Under the pieces are notes generated by a model. It ran no database searches. It saw only the letters and a program-made list of their open reading frames with translations, and was not told where the DNA came from. From a virus: 20,147 nucleotides of DNA. Positions within the stretch are counted from its first letter, which is position 1. The number at the start of each line of letters is the position of its first letter. Of this stretch, positions 6,380-14,003 are shown piece by piece. A program made the position numbers and the translations under genes. The stretch covers positions 1 to 20,147 of the IMG/VR virus record IMGVR_UViG_3300044712_001363; one strand, 5' to 3'.

Positions 6380-8931
6380 CCGCCTTTACCGTCAACGCCG
6401 GCGGCACGACGCGATGGGATTCGCTATCTGGCGGATCGACCAACGCCACCCTAGACAGCTATGCGATCTCGAACGGCACGACGCTGCTGATCGACGTCGA
6501 CAGCTACCACTGCACGAACCACTCGGCCGCCTTCGGGTCGGTGGATACCGTCACGTTCGCAGGCATCGGCGGAAAGCTGAAGATCGACGGGACGAGCGTG
6601 CGCGTCATCCCGTACAACACGGGCACGGGCAACGTCCCGGCGATCGGCACGACGGTGAGCCAGGGCGGAGTCTCCGCGACGCTGCTCGGCGTCTGGGCGT
6701 CCTGGCTGGTCGAGCCGACGGCCGCCGGCGCGGCGATGCCCGCTTCAGGGTTCATCAAGGTCCGGGCGAAGACCGGCGGCGACTTTGCGGCCGGGGCCCT
6801 GACTGGCATCGGTGCGAGCGCCACTGGCGCCGACGTCGTCGGCTGGATCGAGGTGCGCGGCGCCGACACGGCGACGATTACCGTGCCACGTATCGGCGCC
6901 TTCGAGGTCGTCGGCGACTGGTTCGAGCTGGGCACGACCAACGGCACGCGCGGCCAAGTCCTCGCGTGTCCGACCACGGCCACGGTCGCCGGCGTGTTCC
7001 CGGGCGTGTGGATCGAGACGGCGTCGGGCTCCGGGGTCTACGAGCGATACGCGGGCGCAGGCAGCATAGTGGCGCTGGCGAGCATCCCCACCGATGAGCG
7101 TGGCAAGATCGTCTGGCAGACCACGGGCGGAATCCGCATCGGCTCGGATGGCACGAACAACGTGGGCTTCCTGCCGCCGAACGGCTGCAAGGTCCGCATT
7201 CCGAACGTGATCCTGACCTGCTGCACCCGCACCGCCGGCTCGGGCTCGGGCCCGCGTGTGCTGCCCAACTCGGCGCTGGGCACTCGGCAGGAGTTCGTGA
7301 CCACGGCGGCCGGCGACATCAGCCTGTCGAACTGCGTCTTCCAGTGGTACGGGAACTTCCTGCAGGCCTTCCGCGCGGACGTCACAAACTCGGCGATCAG
7401 CGACACACTGATCCTTCAGGAGATCGCGAGCCCGATCAACGTCAACAACGTGATCGTCGCGCCGACGCAGGCGCAGCTCAACAATGCGCTGAACATGCTG
7501 TCGTGCTTTGCCGGCGGCACGGTCCAGAACGCCCTGTTGGCAAGATTCTCGCTGGCCGCGTCCGGCGCGTACGTTTGCATCGCCAACTACAACAACGGCA
7601 TCACGTTCTCGAACGTGAAGACCCAAACGCTGCTGAATCGCGGAAATGCCACGACCGGCACCTGGACCTGCATCCAGAACGTCGACTGCACGTGGACGAA
7701 CTGCACGGACATCGGCGGCCGCCAGCTGCACGCCACGGTCCAGGGCTGCACATGGACCAATTACCACTACGCCGACAACTTCAGCGGAACTACGGGCACG
7801 GGAAACGCGCACTACGCGCTCGACTTCACGACGGGTTGCAGCAACCTGATGGTCGACGGCCTTGACTTCCTCAGCCTGACGAACGTCCACCCCTACAATG
7901 GGCTCGTCAGCTTCACCGCCTGCTACGACTGGACGGTGCGGAACATCGGCACGACAGGTGCGGCGCTGAACTTGGGCAGCGCGAACGCCTCGGGCGTGAT
8001 CGTCAACGGCGGCGGCAACAATGACGGCGGCCGCGTCCAGCGCGTCTATACGTCGAACTCGCGCACCGGCCCGTGGGCGTTCGTGAACTCGGACAACAAC
8101 ATCACGCTCGAGACGGTCGCCGGCGACTATGCCGACACCAGCGTGATCGCCGCCCTCAACACGGTCGCCAAGGGCGTGCGCCTCACCGGAGCGACGACCG
8201 GGCAGACGTCGGTGTACGGCACGCACTGGAAGGACTCGTTTACGAGCGCCACGGTCGGCAAGATCGAGATTCTGTGCAACGAGCCGACGACGGCAACCGC
8301 CGCGCAGTGCGCGATCACGGCCGGCACGCCGCGCTTTAACTCGGCCGGGCAGGTCGCGCTCACCGCCGTTGGCGATCAGGTCACGTGGGAAATGCCCTAC
8401 TTTGCGAAGGGGCACACGCAGTTTCAAGACTATGTTGCTACGGGCACGAACACGGCAAATCTGGAGTTCACATACCAGTACGATCTAGGGTCGGGGTACA
8501 ACGGCTCTTGGCTGTTGTTGGGAGAATCCTTCGTCGACGTTGACCCTGCGGTTGGCGTGAGGCTGAAGGTGCGTGCAACGTGCAACACCGCCAACGCGGG
8601 CAACCTGCTCACGAATCTCAGGATCAACACGGCCACTACGGCGACGGCGCAGAATCAGCAGTATCCGCTCGACCGGATCACGCTGACCCTGACGGGCCTG
8701 GTCTCAGGCTCGGACATCGTGATCCTTGCGGCGGGCACCGAGACCGAGCGGGCGAACGTGGACGCCAACGCCGGCACGACCTACGCCTACCAGTACAGCA
8801 CGCCAGAGAGCGTCGACATCTGCGTCTACAAGGCCGGCTACGTGCCGTACCTCGTGCGCGCCTATTCGCTCGACGATGCAGACGCGTCGTTGCCGATCGC
8901 GCAGGTCGCGGACCGCAACTACACCGCCTAG
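6376..8931 (+). CDS. Large probable virion protein, beta-helix-like, 851 aa
   Basis: This is a long Gly/Asn/Thr/Ser-rich protein with no signal peptide or membrane segment. The N-terminal third (1-230) is beta-rich, with recurring modules such as GFIKVRAKTGGDFAAGALTGI found in other phage structural proteins. Residues 280-600 contain many short strands with Asn, Thr and Cys turns (for example ITFSNVKTQTLL, CTWTNCTDIGG and VQGCTWTNY), which fits a right-handed parallel beta-helix. The last 90 residues (LTLTGLVSGSDIVILAAGTE to the end) look like a small Ig-like or prealbumin-like domain. Such proteins can be decoration, fibre or host-binding parts; its place between portal and neck genes leaves the site open. 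Codon use turns noticeably AT-richer around 8410-8560. It starts with an ATGA overlap. Confidence 0.72.
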   Translation: MTAFTVNAGGTTRWDSLSGGSTNATLDSYAISNGTTLLIDVDSYHCTNHSAAFGSVDTVTFAGIGGKLKIDGTSVRVIPYNTGTGNVPAIGTTVSQGGVSATLLGVWASWLVEPTAAGAAMPASGFIKVRAKTGGDFAAGALTGIGASATGADVVGWIEVRGADTATITVPRIGAFEVVGDWFELGTTNGTRGQVLACPTTATVAGVFPGVWIETASGSGVYERYAGAGSIVALASIPTDERGKIVWQTTGGIRIGSDGTNNVGFLPPNGCKVRIPNVILTCCTRTAGSGSGPRVLPNSALGTRQEFVTTAAGDISLSNCVFQWYGNFLQAFRADVTNSAISDTLILQEIASPINVNNVIVAPTQAQLNNALNMLSCFAGGTVQNALLARFSLAASGAYVCIANYNNGITFSNVKTQTLLNRGNATTGTWTCIQNVDCTWTNCTDIGGRQLHATVQGCTWTNYHYADNFSGTTGTGNAHYALDFTTGCSNLMVDGLDFLSLTNVHPYNGLVSFTACYDWTVRNIGTTGAALNLGSANASGVIVNGGGNNDGGRVQRVYTSNSRTGPWAFVNSDNNITLETVAGDYADTSVIAALNTVAKGVRLTGATTGQTSVYGTHWKDSFTSATVGKIEILCNEPTTATAAQCAITAGTPRFNSAGQVALTAVGDQVTWEMPYFAKGHTQFQDYVATGTNTANLEFTYQYDLGSGYNGSWLLLGESFVDVDPAVGVRLKVRATCNTANAGNLLTNLRINTATTATAQNQQYPLDRITLTLTGLVSGSDIVILAAGTETERANVDANAGTTYAYQYSTPESVDICVYKAGYVPYLVRAYSLDDADASLPIAQVADRNYTA

Positions 8932-8944
8932 CTAGGGAACAGAG

Positions 8945-10315
8945 ATGCCCAAGATCACAGACGGCGACGACCTGAACGTCGGCACCGAGATCACGATCGA
9001 CACCGCCGCAAAGACCTTCACGCTGGTCGCCGCGGGCAACCTCGTGGCGAAAGACGGCGTGACCCTGCAGGCGCTCTACAGCAAGTTCATCAAGCTGTGG
9101 GAGACCTCGACTTACAACAAGTATCCCTTCCCGATGTACGCGATCGACGCGCTGTCGGGTCAGTTCCAGTTCGGCTTCGACGGCGGCAGCTACAACGGCT
9201 GGAAGCCGGCGAACGACACGACCCGCACCTACCTCCGGGACGGCGGCTGGTCGGAGTACAGCGCGGCCGGCGTGCTGAACCGGCAGTACGTCGGCATCGT
9301 CGCGCTGGCCTCTGGGTTCCCGGCGGGCGCACAGTTCTACTACCAGCGCGCGAGCGGCGGCGCGGCAGCGAACTTCACGTTCACGGACGCGCCGAACGAG
9401 GGCATACAGGTCTACGGCGACGCGTCGAACGGCAACTTCGACAACCGCACCTACTTCAAGCTCTTCTGCCGCGAGTACAACTACACCTACGACGATGCGG
9501 TCCTCGCCGACGTCGGCCTCACGGCCACCGGCGCGTTTAAGGTCTCGCTGCCGATCGCGGTCTCGTCCGACCTGAAGATCCAGGCGAACGACGCAGCGAT
9601 GACCGGTGCGCCCTACTCAAGCCTCGGCCTCGAGTACTTCGGCACGAACCAGACCGGCTACGACATCGGCGCCTATCCGTTCCGGGTCGTCGTCGACAAC
9701 ACGACGGCCGCGGCGACGCTCGAGCAGATCTACACCTGGGTGCAGTACAAGCTGCGCCAGGCGGGCGACATCGACGACGGCGCCGGCACGGTCAACGGCA
9801 AGACTGCCAACGCCCTGATGTACTTCGTCGGCGACACGCTCTACACCACGCAGGGCGTGTTCATCGATGGCGTGATCCCCGCCGACCTGAACCGGGTCGT
9901 GTTCCTCGACCAGGACAGCGTCCAGCGCACCTACCCGTATGCGTCAGCCGGCACGCTGAGCTTCAACGGCGTGCTGGTGTCCGGCGGGACTGGGTACTAC
10001 CGGATGTACTTCACCAACGACGATGCCGGCTCGAACGCTGGCAACGACTACGGCACGTCGGGCGCGATCACCGTGAACGACAAAGACGGCAGCCCGATCG
10101 CCGGCACGATCTCCGGCGCCAGCATCTCGTTCACCTACGACTACGACGGCAATGTGCAGCGAGGCGCCGGCTCCGCCGGCGACGACGCGCCCATCACCAT
10201 CGTCGCCGGCAACAAGGGCGTGGCAAAGCCGGTCGTCGCAACGGGCACGATCTCACGCTCGAAGGGCATCTCGATTTCGCTGGTGGCCGAGCAGGACCGC
10301 GCGTACGTCGCGTAA
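8945..10315 (+). CDS. Probable virion structural protein, 456 aa
   Basis: The product is Gly/Ala/Asp/Tyr-rich and beta-rich, with no signal peptide. Residues 1-300 follow a pattern known in phage virion proteins lying near the neck genes (MPKITDGDDLNVGTEITID; LYSKFIKLWETSTYNKYPFPMYAIDALSGQFQFGFDG; TNQTGYDIGAYPFRVVVDN). The last 130 residues look like a separate beta domain (SFNGVLVSGGTGYYRMYFTNDDAG, then a Gly-rich stretch). The end, EQDRAYVA, resembles the ADRNYTA end of the preceding 851-aa protein. The ATG at 8945 has AGGGA six bases upstream. The gene is followed by the 182-aa member of what appears to be one structural set. Function is unknown; decoration, collar or fibre roles are possible. 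Confidence 0.72.
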   Translation: MPKITDGDDLNVGTEITIDTAAKTFTLVAAGNLVAKDGVTLQALYSKFIKLWETSTYNKYPFPMYAIDALSGQFQFGFDGGSYNGWKPANDTTRTYLRDGGWSEYSAAGVLNRQYVGIVALASGFPAGAQFYYQRASGGAAANFTFTDAPNEGIQVYGDASNGNFDNRTYFKLFCREYNYTYDDAVLADVGLTATGAFKVSLPIAVSSDLKIQANDAAMTGAPYSSLGLEYFGTNQTGYDIGAYPFRVVVDNTTAAATLEQIYTWVQYKLRQAGDIDDGAGTVNGKTANALMYFVGDTLYTTQGVFIDGVIPADLNRVVFLDQDSVQRTYPYASAGTLSFNGVLVSGGTGYYRMYFTNDDAGSNAGNDYGTSGAITVNDKDGSPIAGTISGASISFTYDYDGNVQRGAGSAGDDAPITIVAGNKGVAKPVVATGTISRSKGISISLVAEQDRAYVA

Positions 10316-10324
10316 GACCCTGCC

Positions 10325-10873
10325 GTGGCACTCACCTTCGACGGTCCGAACAAGCGCATCGTCCTGAGTTCAGGCACGACGTCGCTGTCGGTGCGCGACC
10401 TGTGGTCGCGCTGGGTCGACTGGGCCCTGACCGGCGACAACTCGAAGTACCCGATCGCGCTCGAGGTGGTGGGCGGCAACGACATCGACGTCAGCGCGGG
10501 CACGAAGATTCCGGTGTACGCATACCTGCAGAACGGCTGGCGCATCCGGCCGCAGGAGGCGAGCCACACGCTGAACGTCGGAGACGGCGTTCTACTGGTC
10601 GATGGCGGCGGCGACCCGTTCGTCAACACGACAGGCAGCTACGTGGTGCGCATCAACTACCAGCAGCCGGTGCAGGCGATCAGCTTCGACTCTGGCGGTG
10701 GCGGCGGAGGACTCACGGTCACCCAGGCTCAGCAGCTGCTCGAGGTGTACCAGCGTCTCGGCCTGGACGCGGCTGCGCCGCTCACCCAGACCGCGGCTGA
10801 GATCTCGACGCCAGACTGGTCGCTCGAGGTCGCCCAGCCCACGGTCGGCACTGTCACGGTGACGCGCCAGTGA
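10325..10873 (+). CDS. Probable virion protein of a widespread phage family, 182 aa
   Basis: The 182-residue product belongs to a recognisable but unnamed phage family. Its beta-rich body opens with LTFDGPNKRIVLSSGTTSLSVRDLWSRWVDWALTGDNSKYPIALEVVGGND and ends near QAISFDS. A Gly-rich hinge of seven Gly (around residue 125) follows, then a helical tail LTVTQAQQLLEVYQRLGLDAAAPLTQT. A two-domain protein on a flexible hinge would suit a trimeric or clip-on virion part, but this is inference. It starts with GTG at 10325, nine bases after the previous stop. It ends in a GTGA overlap with the 79-aa gene. Confidence 0.72.
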   Translation: MALTFDGPNKRIVLSSGTTSLSVRDLWSRWVDWALTGDNSKYPIALEVVGGNDIDVSAGTKIPVYAYLQNGWRIRPQEASHTLNVGDGVLLVDGGGDPFVNTTGSYVVRINYQQPVQAISFDSGGGGGGLTVTQAQQLLEVYQRLGLDAAAPLTQTAAEISTPDWSLEVAQPTVGTVTVTRQ

Positions 10874-11109
10874 GCCTGAACCCGCGCGCGATCGCGACAC
10901 TCGGCGTCGGCTTCGGCGCTACGGCCGTCGCCTACCTCGGACTTTGGCCGGTCGGCACGCCGCCAGTAGAGCCCCCCGTGCCGCCGGCGGTGTTCGGCGG
11001 ATTCGCGGCGCCGTCGCTGACGGTGCCTGGTCTACGGATATCACGCGACGACCGGGACCTGCTCGAGCTCGTCCCGATCCTCGTGGAGGTGATCAATGGC
11101 AGACGCTAA
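10870..11109 (+). CDS. Small protein with one hydrophobic segment, unknown function
   Basis: This is a 79-residue product. Residues 7-27 (AIATLGVGFGATAVAYLGLWP) are hydrophobic enough for one membrane span or a buried helix. A Pro-rich linker and a short C-terminal segment LISRDDRDLLELVPILVEV-like follow. I recognise similar small proteins in phage structural operons but no assigned role. It starts with GTG at 10870 inside the previous stop and overlaps the next gene by 14 bases. The overlap carries the ribosome site of that gene, so translation of the two is likely coupled. Confidence 0.62.
   Translation: MSLNPRAIATLGVGFGATAVAYLGLWPVGTPPVEPPVPPAVFGGFAAPSLTVPGLRISRDDRDLLELVPILVEVINGRR
11085..11094 (+). 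promoter_or_regulatory. Near-complete anti-Shine-Dalgarno match before the 257-aa gene
   Basis: GGAGGTGATC at 11085-11094 is a ten-base perfect complement of the bacterial 16S rRNA 3' end. The GGAGG core sits six bases before the ATG at 11096, which fixes that start. The site lies inside the end of the 79-aa gene and is among the strongest in the window. Confidence 0.75.
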
Positions 11110-11869
11110 GGAACTGGCCGCACAGGCGGTCGATGCGGTGCGCCGCTATGTGGCGGAGGCGTTCTCGAAGGCTGAGCAGCGGCTCACGACGCTCTCCGAG
11201 AACCTCGAGGCGCTGGTGGGTCGAGTCAAGGACCTGGAAGAGCGTCAGGCGCCCGAGCCGAGCGAGCCACCGACCCATCTGACGCCGGACGAAATCCGGC
11301 AGCTTTGGTACGACCTGCATGCCCGCGAGTTTGCAGGCTGGCAGAACGAGTTCATGGCCAAGGCGCACGAGGCCCTCGCGCGCCTGGTCGAACAGCGGCC
11401 CGCACCCCGGGACGGCCGCGACGCCCTCGAGATCGAGGTGCTGCCCTCGATCGACCGGGCGAAGAGCTATCCGCGGGGGACCTTCGCTACCCACCACGGC
11501 GGCCTCGTGCGCGCACTGCGCCGCACGGACCCGCTGCAGGAGGACGATCTCTCGACCGCGGGCTGGCAGGTGCTCGTCGACGGCGTGCGCGAGATCTCCG
11601 TCGAGCCACGCGGCGAGCGCGCGTTCGCGATCTCGGTCGCGAGGACCTCCGGCGCCGCCAAGGTCGTCGAGGCTCGCATGAACGTCGTGCTCGATCGCGG
11701 GGTCTTCCGCGAGGCTCACGCCTACGAGCACGGCGACGGCGTGACCTTCGGCGGCTCGTACTGGATTGCGCAGAAGGACGCGCCCGAGGGCAAGCCGGGC
11801 ACGAGCCCCGACTGGCGACTTGCCGTGAAGAAAGGCCGCGATGGCGCCGACGCGAGGGCTGAGCGGTGA
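11096..11869 (+). CDS. Coiled-coil virion protein with two carbohydrate-binding-like segments
   Basis: The 257-residue protein starts with a coiled coil (about 1-52) and a Pro-rich break, then a second helical stretch (62-100). Two small aromatic/Gly modules follow that resemble CBM5/12 chitin/glucan-binding folds. The first covers about 124-160 (SYPRGTFATHHGGLVRA, then GWQVLV). The second covers about 203-243 (VFREAHAYEHGDGVTFGGSYWIAQ, then TSPDWRLAV). Short DGRDA and GRDGAD pieces are reminiscent of collagen-like linkers common in this phage family. The arrangement suggests a virion-exposed trimer that can bind sugars. It lies just before the neck genes and the glycosyltransferase cassette, and ends in a GTGA overlap with the connector gene. 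The CBM reading is by pattern only. Confidence 0.7.
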   Translation: MADAKELAAQAVDAVRRYVAEAFSKAEQRLTTLSENLEALVGRVKDLEERQAPEPSEPPTHLTPDEIRQLWYDLHAREFAGWQNEFMAKAHEALARLVEQRPAPRDGRDALEIEVLPSIDRAKSYPRGTFATHHGGLVRALRRTDPLQEDDLSTAGWQVLVDGVREISVEPRGERAFAISVARTSGAAKVVEARMNVVLDRGVFREAHAYEHGDGVTFGGSYWIAQKDAPEGKPGTSPDWRLAVKKGRDGADARAER

Positions 11870-12231
11870 CTCAGCTCATCACGCTCGCCCAGGCCAAGGC
11901 GCACCTGCGGCGGGACCATTCGCTCGACGACGACGACATCACGCTCAAGATCGAGGCCGCCTCCGCCGCGATCCTGCAGTACGTCGGCGACAACCAGTAC
12001 CGGATCCTGGACACGGGCGGCGACGTGTTGGCCTTCGATACCAGCACCGAGCAGGCGGACCTGCGCATGCTGCACGTGTGCCAGCAGGCGACGAAGCTGC
12101 TGCTGACGCATTGGGACAAGAACCGCGACGGCACGGGCGGGGAGGCCGTCGAAGCCTCCGCGGGCTACGGCTACCTGCCGCTGCCCGTCGTGTCGCTGCT
12201 CTACCCGTACCGGGACCCGACGATCGCATGA
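11866..12231 (+). CDS. Head-tail connector protein (HK97 gp6-like)
   Basis: The 121-residue product matches the gp6-like head-tail connector family (also called DNA packaging protein), which binds under the portal ring and starts the neck. The typical opening, ITLAQAKAHLRRDHSLDDDDITLKIEAASAAILQYVG, gives the two N-terminal helices. A later helix HVCQQATKLLLTHWDKNRDG and the ending LPLPVVSLLYPYRDPTIA also fit members of this family. It starts with GTG at 11866 inside the previous stop. It ends in an ATGA overlap with a glycan-related gene instead of running straight into the head-closure gene. Confidence 0.88.
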   Translation: MTQLITLAQAKAHLRRDHSLDDDDITLKIEAASAAILQYVGDNQYRILDTGGDVLAFDTSTEQADLRMLHVCQQATKLLLTHWDKNRDGTGGEAVEASAGYGYLPLPVVSLLYPYRDPTIA

Positions 12232-12884
12232 CGACGCCTTGGGTGGTCGAGCCCGAATGGAAGGGCCAGACCGCAGCGATCCTCGCATCCGGACCGAGCC
12301 TGACGCGCGAGCAGTGCGAGGCGGTTCGGGGCCGGTGCCGCGTGATCGCGGTCAACAACCAGGGCATCGACACGGACTGCGACGGCGTCCGGGTTCCGGC
12401 GTTCGCGCCCTGGGCGGACATCCTGTACGCGGCCGACGCGAAGTGGTGGCGCGGCTACGAGGACCGCGCGCTCAAGTTCGCCGGCCGCAAGGTGACGGTC
12501 CGGCACACGTTGCCGTGGCCGGAGATCTACTCGCTGACGCAGTCGTACGACTACCCAAGCTACGACCCGCGCCCGGGGCACGTGGTGAGCGGGGGCAACT
12601 CCGGCTACCAGGCGCTGCACCTGGCCGTGCAGCTCGGCGCGAGGCGTGTGCTGTTGCTTGGGTTCGACATGAAGGACGGGCGCAACGGCCGCCGGCACTG
12701 GTTCGGATCGCACCCGGGAAAGCTCAATTCCCGCGCGAGCTTCGCCAGCTGGCGCAGCGCGATGGAGAAGTTCTCGAAGGTCCTGGAACAGATGCAGATC
12801 GAGGTCCTGAACTGCACGCCGGACACCGCGCTGCGGTGCTTCCGTCGGTGCTCGATCGAGGAGGCCCTGCGTGAGCGGCTTTGA
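12228..12884 (+). CDS. DUF115/MptE-like or sialyltransferase-like Rossmann protein
   Basis: The 218-residue product resembles phage-borne DUF115/MptE-like proteins, a Rossmann-type fold related to some sialyltransferase-like enzymes. SGPSLT is at 21-26 (nucleotide-binding-like loop) and AVNN at 41-44. ADILYAADAKWW is at 63-74, SGGNSGYQAL at 121-130, and LLGFDM at 143-148 before an aromatic segment RRHWFGSHPG. The family suggests transfer of, or binding to, a nucleotide-activated sugar; donor and acceptor are unknown. The gene lies between two neck genes, with an ATGA overlap upstream and a 14-base overlap downstream. No signal peptide or membrane span is seen, so the product should act in the cytoplasm. 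The exact family name is uncertain; the association with glycan enzymes rests on motifs and neighbours. Confidence 0.7.
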   Translation: MTTPWVVEPEWKGQTAAILASGPSLTREQCEAVRGRCRVIAVNNQGIDTDCDGVRVPAFAPWADILYAADAKWWRGYEDRALKFAGRKVTVRHTLPWPEIYSLTQSYDYPSYDPRPGHVVSGGNSGYQALHLAVQLGARRVLLLGFDMKDGRNGRRHWFGSHPGKLNSRASFASWRSAMEKFSKVLEQMQIEVLNCTPDTALRCFRRCSIEEALRERL

Positions 12885-13242
12885 TCCCGGACGGTTGCGG
12901 CACGTCGTCGACATCGAACGGCGCGTCGAGACTCAGGACCCGGTTTCGGGCGGGCTCACGACGAGCTGGCAGCCGATCTTCGAAAACGTGCGCGCGGCGA
13001 TCGAGCCGCTGTCGGTGCGCGAGGCGATCGCGGCCGGCGCCGACCAGTCGAAGGTCTCCGCCCGCATCGTGATTGGCTTCCGGCCTGGCCTCGAGGCTGC
13101 GCAGCGCATCGTGCACGGCACGAAGTGCTGCAGCTCCTACCTCCAGCCCGAGTACTGGAATCCAGAGGGGTTCCTGCGCGACAGGGACACGGGCCTCGAG
13201 TACGTGACGATCCCCTGCAGCCAGGGAGTGAACGAGGGGTGA
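12871..13242 (+). CDS. Head-closure / head-tail adaptor protein (SPP1 gp16-like)
   Basis: The 123-residue product matches the phage head-tail joining family: GRLRHVVDIERRVETQDPVSGGLTTSWQPIFENVRAAIEPLSVREAIAAGADQSKVSARIVIGFRPGLEAAQRIVHGTKCC is the usual beta-barrel layout (opening with RH-VDI-R, then W-x-x-I--NVRA-IEPLS-RE, then RI--R-G). It closes the packaged head below the connector. GAGGAGG six bases upstream fixes the GTG start at 12871, which lies inside the end of the DUF115-like gene. The end overlaps the GT2 gene (GTGA). It is sandwiched between glycan-enzyme genes. Confidence 0.87.
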   Translation: MSGFDPGRLRHVVDIERRVETQDPVSGGLTTSWQPIFENVRAAIEPLSVREAIAAGADQSKVSARIVIGFRPGLEAAQRIVHGTKCCSSYLQPEYWNPEGFLRDRDTGLEYVTIPCSQGVNEG

Positions 13243-14003
13243 CACTTGAACGCTTCACGCTGATCGTGCCGTTCTACCGGAACGTGCAGATGCTGCGCGA
13301 GCAGGTGCGCAACTGGGAGGAGTACCCGGAAGCGGTGTCGATCGTGCTGGTCGACGACGGCAGCCCGGAAGACGCGCGCTCGATCGTGCTCAAGCACGCC
13401 TCCCCGGCGCTGCTGCAGCGCATCGCGCTCTACCGCATCGAGGTGGACATCCCGTGGAACCGCGGAGGCGCCCGCAATCTGGGCACTGCGCGCGCGGAGA
13501 CCGACTGGATCGTGCACGTCGACATCGATCACGTGCTGCCGGCCGCGGCCGCTCTGTCGCTGCTGCAGTTCTCGCCGGACCCCTGGCGCTGGTATCGGTT
13601 CGAGCGCTTCCGCTTGGGCCGCGCCGACGAGACCCGCCGCAAGGACAAGATTCCGGATCACGCCGAGTACGGCAGGATCCATCCGCACATCGACTCGTAC
13701 CTGTGCACGCGCGATCTCTACTGGGCCGCCGGCGGCTACAACGAAGACTTCTCGGGTTGCCTGGGCGGCGGCTCGCCATTCCTGGCCGAGCTGGAGCGCG
13801 CGGGCGGCGCCCCGCTGATCGCCCCCGAGCCGGCGCACCTGATCGTGTTCACGCGCAGCGCGGTGCCGGATGCCTCCGACCACACGCTGAGCCGGGACCG
13901 GCTGGAGTTCTCGCGCAGGAAGGCGCAGATGCGCGGCCGCTTCAAGGGCCACGACCCGATACGTTTCCCGTGGAACAAGCAGGACCTATGTACCCGCGCG
14001 TAG
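13239..14003 (+). CDS. Glycosyltransferase family 2 (GT-A fold)
   Basis: The 254-residue product shows a GT2 inverting glycosyltransferase pattern. The opening is FTLIVPFYRNVQMLREQVRNW. The nucleotide-binding acidic pair follows at 39-40 in VLVDDGS, then NRGGARNLGTA at 74-84, and a metal-binding DxD (DID, 95-97) in WIVHVDIDHVL. The acceptor region WAAGGYNEDFSGCLGGGSPFLAEL (162-185) takes the place of the usual GG-DE-F-G---ED motif but lacks its Glu-Asp, so the catalytic base may be missing or shifted. No membrane anchor is seen, so the product is a cytoplasmic enzyme, unlike bactoprenol-linked GtrB types. It starts with GTG at 13239 inside the head-closure stop, after GAGGGG-like purines. It overlaps the next gene by 16 bases. 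Confidence 0.85.
   Translation: MTLERFTLIVPFYRNVQMLREQVRNWEEYPEAVSIVLVDDGSPEDARSIVLKHASPALLQRIALYRIEVDIPWNRGGARNLGTARAETDWIVHVDIDHVLPAAAALSLLQFSPDPWRWYRFERFRLGRADETRRKDKIPDHAEYGRIHPHIDSYLCTRDLYWAAGGYNEDFSGCLGGGSPFLAELERAGGAPLIAPEPAHLIVFTRSAVPDASDHTLSRDRLEFSRRKAQMRGRFKGHDPIRFPWNKQDLCTRA

Noticed and set aside
2602-8427. Other long minus-strand frames (2602-4104, 4161-4994, 6745-8427)
   Set aside because: They show the same antisense-shadow composition, have no ribosome sites or domains, and lie fully over confident plus-strand genes.
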